From Lachnospiraceae bacterium (lineage in GTDB: Bacteria > Bacillota > Clostridia > Lachnospirales > Lachnospiraceae), in NCBI GenBank assembly GCA_009774615.1, contig VSOC01000178.1, forward strand, positions 1 through 6,412: a stretch of 6,412 nt of DNA, given 5' to 3'. Below the pieces are notes generated by a model, which was given only the letters and a program-made list of their open reading frames with translations, was not told the origin of the DNA and made no database searches. This document shows, in pieces, positions 1 to 4,882 of this stretch. Each line of letters starts with the position of its first letter. Position 1 is the first letter of the stretch. The position numbers were made by a program, and so were the translations under genes.

Positions 1-75
1 AAAGCATTTAACTGGAAATATGCTGGTTAAAAACAGCCTTGATAGTATATGAGCATCAAAAAAACGCTGTACTAG

Positions 76-1482
76 CTAGATTTTCTCTTGCTTTCCCTTT
101 TTTCCTTCAACAAACCTTGATAAGTCTGTCCCTTCCGCTGCTAAAACAGAAATCTCTTCTTTTTTAATCTTTTCATTTTCATTCGTGTCTATCCATACAG
201 CACAATAACCCTGGATTTCCTTTCTTGCCTGTTCCAATGCCCAAGAATAATCGCTGGATAAGATAAACCCGTTTTCCCGGTGGATTCTCCTATCATACTT
301 TATTTCTCCACTGATCATATCTTCCCCATAACGGATATTTTTCTTACATTTCTTTAGTTCCGACCAGGGAAGCAATGCCTTTACGTTTTCTTCGGTTAAG
401 ACACGATGGTAACAGATATGATTTTTCAGCAAAGGAAGCGTTGAACGGTACGCCTCGCCCTGCTGGTAATCAAGTTCTGACGCAGAAATCAGGTATTTCC
501 TGCAAAACAGTTTTAGTAGTTGAATGGTTTCTTCCACTTCTCCAGGTAGCCCCTCCGCCATCACAAAAGCACAGGTATTATAAAGTTTCGTCCCTTTTTT
601 CATGGTCTGCTTTAAAAAATCCTTCATGGCCTCTTTCCTGGCTGGACGAATATCCTGGGAAAGATTTACCCCATCCAAACATTTCTTTGGATCGATTTGT
701 TCTACAAAAACCACCAGGGTAAGGTTATCCGCTATCTCCAGCAGTTCCGTGGCAAATGCAGGGAATAGTTTCGATGGATAGCCCATTAAAATCAACGTTT
801 TTACCGTCTTCCCGGAAAGCTCCATATCCTTTTGCCTAATCCTTACATCATAAGGCTGAACCAGGCTGATTGCTGTAGCTTTCCTTACCTTCTTTCCCTG
901 CGGTATCTCACAAAATGCTTCAAACCTTAACCGGCCTGCCATTATCGAAAACCATTCTTCACAGCTAACTGCCGGATAGGAAAATCCCATCTCAAACTGG
1001 GCAAGCTGTTCCAAAGCTTCTTCTGGTGTCCCCGCCTTTATTCCCAAAACCCCATAAATATGCCTGCCTGATGCAATTAATTGGATTTTCAAATCTGGAT
1101 AGCAGAGAATTGACTGCAAAAAAGAATCTTCGGGTGCTTTTCCTAGATGACTGTTTATTGTTTTCTTATCCGAAACTTCCTTTTCATCAAAAGCACCTTC
1201 TAACAGCATTTTTTCTGCATTCACTTCGTCAATTAAATAGGTCTTGAAATAATATCCATCATTAAGCACCATATCTAACTCCGGTATGTAACCGCCATAG
1301 AAAACAAATTTATTTGCTGTTTTATGGAGTGTTGATTTTTTTGCCGGCAATCTTTGTTTCTTTGGATTTATTTCCATAGGCTTCTGCTCTGTCAACGAAT
1401 TTTCTATTGACACATCCTTTATCAGCTTTTGCTCCTCTGACTGATTAACTGGCCCTTTTATTTCCTTTCTCTTTCTTAACAC
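76..1482 (-). CDS. VirB4 N-terminal-domain-like conjugation protein with degenerate P-loop
   Basis: This 468-residue protein probably belongs to the T4SS; it follows the PrgI gene after 19 bases, where Firmicutes elements normally carry VirB4. Residues 1-56 are charged and look disordered. The middle matches the general pattern of the VirB4/TrbE N-terminal domain, clearest at residues 360-374 (RVLTEENVKALLPWS), which resembles the stretch that precedes the ATPase domain in VirB4 proteins. In true VirB4 an 'NGxxxGTPGSGKS' Walker A follows. Here residues 404-408 read NGFIL, but the next eight are SSDYSWAL, with no glycine loop and no Lys-Ser/Thr, followed by ARKEI (419-423). The protein then ends where most of the ATPase domain, including Walker B, should lie. 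It cannot bind ATP in the usual way. There is no signal peptide or obvious membrane segment. The start is GTG, with GGGGAG 12 bases upstream, which is rather far. The VirB4 relationship is inferred from motif pattern only; the protein could be an unrelated accessory transfer protein. Confidence 0.55.
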   Translation of the reverse strand: MLRKRKEIKGPVNQSEEQKLIKDVSIENSLTEQKPMEINPKKQRLPAKKSTLHKTANKFVFYGGYIPELDMVLNDGYYFKTYLIDEVNAEKMLLEGAFDEKEVSDKKTINSHLGKAPEDSFLQSILCYPDLKIQLIASGRHIYGVLGIKAGTPEEALEQLAQFEMGFSYPAVSCEEWFSIMAGRLRFEAFCEIPQGKKVRKATAISLVQPYDVRIRQKDMELSGKTVKTLILMGYPSKLFPAFATELLEIADNLTLVVFVEQIDPKKCLDGVNLSQDIRPARKEAMKDFLKQTMKKGTKLYNTCAFVMAEGLPGEVEETIQLLKLFCRKYLISASELDYQQGEAYRSTLPLLKNHICYHRVLTEENVKALLPWSELKKCKKNIRYGEDMISGEIKYDRRIHRENGFILSSDYSWALEQARKEIQGYCAVWIDTNENEKIKKEEISVLAAEGTDLSRFVEGKKGKQEKI

Positions 1483-1501
1483 GTCTTCTTTTTTCTCCCC
1501 T

Positions 1502-2029
1502 TTACATCCTCACCTTATAAGCAGATTTCTTACTTTTAGCCTTTTCCGTTTTCATCGTTCTCTTTCCTTTTTCCATTTTCTGTATTTTTGATTTTTCCAT
1601 TTTTGTCTTTCTCATCCATCTGATTCCCCTTCTGTCTGCGCTTATTTTCTCTTCATACGCTTTTACCAGTTCCAGTGCTTTTTCATATTCATTCTGGGCA
1701 AACAGCTTCCTCACCGGCGCTGACTTAATATTATTACTCATCCAGATGGTCAGCCAGTCCTCCAGGTTTAACCCCATTGGACGGATAAAAGCAAACAGCA
1801 GAAATGGGGTGGCAATCAATACAGGAAAAATAACAAAAACGGAGTGCCTTACCCCTATCCACCGAAACAATATCCAAAGGGAAGCTGCTGCAAGAATAAG
1901 CCCTGCACTGACAAAACATAACTCCCTTTTGGTCAGGTTAAAGATAATCGGGTCACGGATCTTCTGGATTTCTTTTGGGATTTCTACTGCACCGTCATAG
2001 GGTACAATCCGTTCTTCATCGTGATACAT
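1502..2029 (-). CDS. PrgI family T4SS membrane protein with Lys-rich tail
   Basis: This 175-residue inner-membrane protein is of the PrgI family, a small component encoded just upstream of VirB4 in Gram-positive conjugation systems and thought to take the VirB3 position in the channel. What shows this is the N-terminal 'VEIPKEIQKI' (15-24) followed by 'FNLTKRELCF' (30-39), two closely spaced membrane segments (about 38-57 and 63-83), and a following 'GLNLEDWLTIW' (86-96), all typical of the family. The start ATG is preceded by GGGAGG at ten bases, and the gene begins 16 bases after the VirB6 stop, so the two are co-transcribed. PrgI proteins are often nearer 110-140 residues; the extra length here is a very basic C-terminal tail (about 133-175) with repeated KMEK-like blocks. 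The tail probably lies in the cytoplasm, possibly against the next gene's product or DNA. Family assignment is firm; tail function is unknown. Confidence 0.85.
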   Translation of the reverse strand: MYHDEERIVPYDGAVEIPKEIQKIRDPIIFNLTKRELCFVSAGLILAAASLWILFRWIGVRHSVFVIFPVLIATPFLLFAFIRPMGLNLEDWLTIWMSNNIKSAPVRKLFAQNEYEKALELVKAYEEKISADRRGIRWMRKTKMEKSKIQKMEKGKRTMKTEKAKSKKSAYKVRM

Positions 2030-2045
2030 TTACATCATTCCTCCC

Positions 2046-3200
2046 TTATACCGATGCCATCAGCTTCTTTGCCCGGTTTGCTGAACTGACCACAAGGCCG
2101 ACCTGCACCAGCTTAAATACCGCAATCTTTAACCCCATAGCCATCAATGCCCCAATCCCGCTTACTCCATCAGAAACCTGCCTGCCAAAATGCTCCATAA
2201 ATACTGCCATTACCATGTTCATTGCTATAAAGACAAGGGCTATCACCACCGACTGGAAGCACAGTCCGGCAAATTCTTTGATGTAGTTAAATGCCCTGGT
2301 TTCCCGCAGCGGATGTTCCCCATAAAGATCAGCCATAGCCAGAGGAGCACCCGCTGCCATAATAATGAGCTGCGCTGTCCGGGAATACACCACCCACACC
2401 GATACCAGGCTTGCCGCTAAAGATACCAACCAGGGCAGCATAAAGGCAATAAAAACAGAGATAAACGGCATGATGTTTTTAAAGGTATCCATCACCCCAA
2501 GACCTTTTTTCTCTGATGGCAGGGTATAGCCTACCGCATCATAAACCAGTTTTTTATAATCCCCTATCTTCTCTGCCATTTCCCCCAACATAGAATTATC
2601 TTTAGGGGCGCGGTTAAAGCACCATTGGGAAAGATATAAAAAGAACTGCATCAAATACTCGGAGAAAATCAGGATAACGATACAGACAATAAACTTGGCA
2701 AAGGGTTTTGCCAACATTTCTACGGTGGGCTTACCAAACTGCTGGGTAAAATCCCGACTGGCCAGTCCCATCACAAAATACATGGTCATAATGGTAAGGG
2801 CGACGGCTTTTAATATATAATAAAATGCACTAATCTCCGAACCCGTATCGGTCATTGTTTCAAAGGCCCTGTCTACGATACCCACCGCTTCATCCAGCAT
2901 TTCATACGCCGAAAAACCGGAACCATCTTTCTCCTCCGATACCCCAAACACGGAATCCAGCATGGCATCTAAAAATGCATTGCCGCTATCCCTTGTATCT
3001 TCATTATTGTCAGTTTGTTCGTTTCCATCACTTGGCGGAGTTTCTTCCATTCCTGTCGAGTTGTTCTCATCGGCATAGGTTATTACTGGTCTGACAGACA
3101 GCCACAGCAGCAAAAACAGTATTGGAACAACATGAAAGACAAAAACATGATTAGATTTTTGCGCCAATCTTTTGAATACTTTTATCATCCCGCTTCCCAT
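2046..3200 (-). CDS. VirB6/TrbL-like polytopic T4SS channel protein
   Basis: This 384-residue membrane protein is likely the VirB6/TrbL-type component that forms the inner-membrane part of the transfer channel. A basic start and a hydrophobic segment (about 18-37) ending in TYA|DE (41-45) look like a signal peptide or signal anchor. An acidic, Asn/Asp/Glu-rich stretch follows (44-75), presumably outside the cell. Then come about five hydrophobic blocks: 125-146, 166-190, 243-270 continuing into 275-290, 308-335 and 345-372. The end is basic (NRAKKLM). The segment around 273-294, with 'AGAPLAMADLYG', is typical of VirB6-like proteins of Firmicutes elements ('aPlAladl'). The chosen ATG has AAGG nine bases upstream; an ATG four codons in is less well placed. 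It lies between the pilin-like gene (81-base gap) and PrgI (16-base gap), the expected order. Family is assigned from topology and position, not from strong sequence motifs. Confidence 0.8.
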   Translation of the reverse strand: MGSGMIKVFKRLAQKSNHVFVFHVVPILFLLLWLSVRPVITYADENNSTGMEETPPSDGNEQTDNNEDTRDSGNAFLDAMLDSVFGVSEEKDGSGFSAYEMLDEAVGIVDRAFETMTDTGSEISAFYYILKAVALTIMTMYFVMGLASRDFTQQFGKPTVEMLAKPFAKFIVCIVILIFSEYLMQFFLYLSQWCFNRAPKDNSMLGEMAEKIGDYKKLVYDAVGYTLPSEKKGLGVMDTFKNIMPFISVFIAFMLPWLVSLAASLVSVWVVYSRTAQLIIMAAGAPLAMADLYGEHPLRETRAFNYIKEFAGLCFQSVVIALVFIAMNMVMAVFMEHFGRQVSDGVSGIGALMAMGLKIAVFKLVQVGLVVSSANRAKKLMASV

Positions 3201-3281
3201 CTCTTTCTACCTTCAGAAGATTCTCTTAATTTCTCTAATTGCTGGAACTGCAGCTTTACCCACATCTCTTAATCCTATCCA

Positions 3282-3689
3282 TCATCCCCCAAGCCCTACC
3301 AGGCTCTTTAAGGGGCTTTTGAGCATAAACACCAAACCCGCTAATAACAGAATCATAATGCTTGTACCAATTCCGGAACCGGCTTCCTTCCGCTGTTCCC
3401 CATTCTGGCTGTTGCTTGCCTGGATGAAATGGATAATGGCAGGGATTAGCTGAAAAGCCCCCATAACCGCAATGCCGACGCTGAAAATCAAAAAGACAAT
3501 ATCAATCGTGCTGTTTAACATGGATTTGATTGCCGTATCGGTTACGGTAAGCCCATCTGCATAAGCTGGAAATACTACTGCATTCCCTATAACAGTGCTA
3601 ATCACCATTATCATCCATGCTTTCACTGCCACCACCCTTCGACCAACTTTACCTACTTTTCCCCTCAATATAAATCTTTGTTTCCTCAT
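3282..3689 (-). CDS. VirB2/TrbC-like pilin subunit precursor
   Basis: This 135-residue protein has the layout of a T4SS pilin (VirB2/TrbC type). A basic N-terminus (RKQRFILRGKVGKVGRR) leads into a hydrophobic stretch (about 20-40) and a clean signal peptidase site, PAYA|DG, after residue 44. The predicted mature protein of about 91 residues has two hydrophobic helices (about 61-89 and 107-124) separated by a short polar loop, QASNSQNGEQRKEAGSG. The open frame extends 20 codons further upstream, but AGGAAGGAG lies eight bases before the inner ATG at 3689, so that start is preferred. It is the first transfer gene after the plus-strand cassette. In related elements a small two-helix protein sits between virD4 and virB6, which fits. 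I cannot tell whether it forms an extracellular pilus or only a membrane-embedded channel part. An in-frame reading stretch after its TGA stop is noted separately. Confidence 0.75.
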   Translation of the reverse strand: MRKQRFILRGKVGKVGRRVVAVKAWMIMVISTVIGNAVVFPAYADGLTVTDTAIKSMLNSTIDIVFLIFSVGIAVMGAFQLIPAIIHFIQASNSQNGEQRKEAGSGIGTSIMILLLAGLVFMLKSPLKSLVGLGG

Positions 3690-3697
3690 CTCTTTTT

Positions 3698-3706
3698 CTC
3701 CTTCCT
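3698..3706 (-). promoter_or_regulatory. Strong ribosome binding site of the pilin-like gene
   Basis: On the minus strand this reads AGGAAGGAG, eight bases before the ATG at 3689. It fixes the start of the pilin-like gene at 3689 rather than at the ATG at 3749, which has no comparable site. Confidence 0.8.
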
Positions 3707-3854
3707 GAACTCTTTCGGGTTGTTTCTTACTGCTTAATCCATATAACAAGAGTCTTCTATCAAGCCTCTGCTATTTTCTTGTGGTAAAAATAAATTACTT
3801 TGGGAAATCAACATAAACTTTATTTTTTCAGTAGCCTGACCACACAAACTATAG

Positions 3855-3883
3855 TATAATAATCTCACATTCATACAAGGAGA
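3855..3883 (+). promoter_or_regulatory. -10 element and ribosome binding site of the DUF3800 gene
   Basis: TATAAT at 3855-3860 is a perfect -10 hexamer 31 bases before the ATG. I see no good -35 at the right distance (the nearest bases read TAGCCT), so the promoter may be weak or activator-dependent. AAGGAGA at 3877-3883 is a strong ribosome site about nine bases before the start codon. If transcription starts near 3867, the leader is only about 25 bases. A minus-strand TATACT overlaps the same bases (3853-3858) but also lacks a clear -35. Confidence 0.55.
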
Positions 3884-3891
3884 ATAATCTT

Positions 3892-4674
3892 ATGCTTACT
3901 TTTATTGATGAAAGCGGCTATCCACGTCCTACAGACTCCACAAATAACCCTGTACTTCTCGGTGTCTGTATTCATGAAAATGATATAAAACCTATCACAA
4001 ATCAAATTTACAAGTTAAAGACTTCCATTTATGGAAAACAAGATGAAATTAAATCTACAAAACTAATCCGTGAAGCAACCATAACAAAAAATCGTACTAA
4101 TAACAAAGCCTATGTGGAGGGAATGGTAGATATTATTACATCTTATGACACTGCTATATTTGCTGTTATTATGGATAAACCGGATACAGTCATCATCGTT
4201 CCTGAACATCATCTTCCAAAACAATACTATCTTCTCCTTAAAAAAGTAGAATTTTATTGTGGGCATCATCATTATGGAAAGGCTATGATGATATTTGATG
4301 AAGTCCATGAGGAGGCTGATCGTACCTTAGCTGAAGCTATTACCGGTTTTCTTTTTAAAACCAATTTTGGACGTTCTTTTCACCATATTTTAGAAATGCC
4401 TTTATTTGTAAGTTCAGCAGTAACACCAGCAATGCAATTCGCTGATATTTTTGCTGGCATCATAAGGCATTACTATGAAAGGGAACTTGATCACAAACTT
4501 CCTGAAAATGAATTTGAACACTGGTTAGAAAAGTTATTTAAAAAACTTTATCTGCTTACTGAAAATAATCTTATTCCTGATTCTCATTTTATTGAATATG
4601 GGTTTCAAAAAATGGGGAAAAATTTTACATATCCCACCACCAAATCATTTGCTGATTTTAGCAATAGCAAATAA
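3892..4674 (+). CDS. DUF3800 domain protein (putative RNase H-fold nuclease)
   Basis: This 260-residue protein is of the DUF3800 family. The family signature is clear: FIDESG at residues 4-9, an acidic/Lys element DEIKSTK (51-57), a central hydrophobic strand with MIFDE (133-137), and QFADIFAG (182-189). D6, E52, D136 and D185 are in the places where the family keeps its conserved acidic residues, a pattern resembling the metal-binding site of RNase H-fold enzymes. Enzyme activity is not shown by the sequence and no substrate is established. There is no signal peptide or membrane helix, so it should be cytoplasmic; a His-rich GHHHYGK (124-130) is present. Length is ordinary for the family. 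It is the only plus-strand gene, set head-on between two T4SS genes, and it is clearly more AT-rich than they are (two 60-base samples near 30% G+C against 47% in a coupling-gene sample), suggesting separate acquisition. A short RNA unit lies directly downstream, on the same strand. Role in defence or in RNA processing is inference. Confidence 0.9.
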   Translation: MLTFIDESGYPRPTDSTNNPVLLGVCIHENDIKPITNQIYKLKTSIYGKQDEIKSTKLIREATITKNRTNNKAYVEGMVDIITSYDTAIFAVIMDKPDTVIIVPEHHLPKQYYLLLKKVEFYCGHHHYGKAMMIFDEVHEEADRTLAEAITGFLFKTNFGRSFHHILEMPLFVSSAVTPAMQFADIFAGIIRHYYERELDHKLPENEFEHWLEKLFKKLYLLTENNLIPDSHFIEYGFQKMGKNFTYPTTKSFADFSNSK

Positions 4675-4696
4675 TAGTATTATCATTAAAAATATG

Positions 4697-4717
4697 AACA
4701 ACTTATTGTTGTTTTTT
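4697..4717 (+). terminator. Weak AT-rich intrinsic terminator after the DUF3800 gene
   Basis: A six-base-pair stem, AACAAC (4697-4702) with GTTGTT (4708-4713), closes a five-base loop and runs into further Ts (to 4717), 22 bases after the DUF3800 stop. The stem is AT-rich, so termination is probably partial. Read on the minus strand the same stem is followed by CATATTTTT and could also slow transcription coming from the coupling gene. Confidence 0.45.
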
Positions 4718-4758
4718 ACAAATTTTTACAATACCAGACTTCCAGAATCATTTTATTG

Positions 4759-4786
4759 TTGACATCATATAAATCTGTTGTATAAT
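4759..4786 (+). promoter_or_regulatory. Near-consensus vegetative promoter of the small RNA
   Basis: TTGACA (4759-4764) and TATAAT (4781-4786) are both perfect hexamers, separated by 16 bases, inside an AT-rich region. This is the strongest promoter I can see in the window. Transcription should begin near 4793. It points toward the intrinsic terminator at 4850-4880 with no credible protein gene between them, which implies constitutive production of a short non-coding RNA. No operator-like palindrome overlaps it, apart from the short TAATATTA at 4783-4790. Confidence 0.8.
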
Positions 4787-4792
4787 ATTAAT

Positions 4793-4880
4793 AGAGTCAT
4801 ATGTTGTTCCGTCCTGGAGCTGCACAGGACTCGTAATATTAGACAAATGCCGTATCCATAGTTTAGTGGATACGGTTTTT
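4793..4880 (+). ncRNA. Predicted ~88-nt two-hairpin small RNA next to the DUF3800 gene
   Basis: A strong promoter and an ideal terminator bracket about 88 bases without a believable gene. The predicted RNA has a short 5' single strand, then hairpin 1 (GTCCTG 4811-4816 paired with CAGGAC 4825-4830, loop GAGCTGCA), an AU-rich linker (4831-4849), and a terminator hairpin of nine perfect base pairs. It lies 118 bases after the DUF3800 stop, on the same strand, and ends three bases short of the coupling-gene stop codon on the opposite strand. Comparative screens of bacterial intergenic regions have reported several structured RNA classes associated with DUF3800 genes; this is from memory of the field and I cannot say whether this RNA fits any of them. 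The RNA and its ends are predicted from signals only. Alternatives: an antisense regulator of the transfer operon, or a promoter that once served a lost gene. Confidence 0.6.
4850..4880 (+). terminator. Strong intrinsic terminator ending the small RNA
   Basis: CCGTATCCA (4850-4858) pairs perfectly with TGGATACGG (4867-4875) around an eight-base loop and is followed at once by TTTTT (4876-4880). The T-tract lies only on the plus-strand side; the minus-strand side reads CATTTGTC, so it should not stop transcripts coming from the coupling gene efficiently. It shields the 3' end of that gene from plus-strand antisense transcription. Confidence 0.9.
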
Positions 4881-4882
4881 GC

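Noticed and set aside
1..75. After the TAG of the VirB4-like gene the frame stays open to the window edge (25 codons), suggesting a premature stop in a longer gene.
   Set aside because: The translated stretch shows no VirB4 ATPase motif, and 25 open codons can occur by chance. No ribosome site or terminator is convincing here either.
3690..3749. Twenty extra N-terminal codons for the pilin-like gene from an ATG at 3749.
   Set aside because: The strong AGGAAGGAG site and the normal signal-peptide layout favour the ATG at 3689; the extra segment is polar and charged.
4801..4836. An 11-codon ORF (ATG to TAA, MLFRPGAAQDS) inside the small RNA that could be an attenuation leader peptide.
   Set aside because: It has no ribosome site, and no plus-strand gene follows the terminator for an attenuator to control; downstream sequence is antisense to virD4.
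4833..4841. GTAATATTA, whose complement TAATATTAC equals the nick-site nonanucleotide of some rolling-circle ssDNA viruses; TAATATTA also occurs at 4783-4790.
   Set aside because: Short AT palindromes are expected by chance in this AT-rich region, it is not in the loop of a hairpin, and no Rep gene is present.
3740..4882. The cassette as a transposon or insertion sequence with terminal repeats.
   Set aside because: I found no convincing matching inverted or direct repeats at its borders and no transposase; the DUF3800 protein has no known transposition role.
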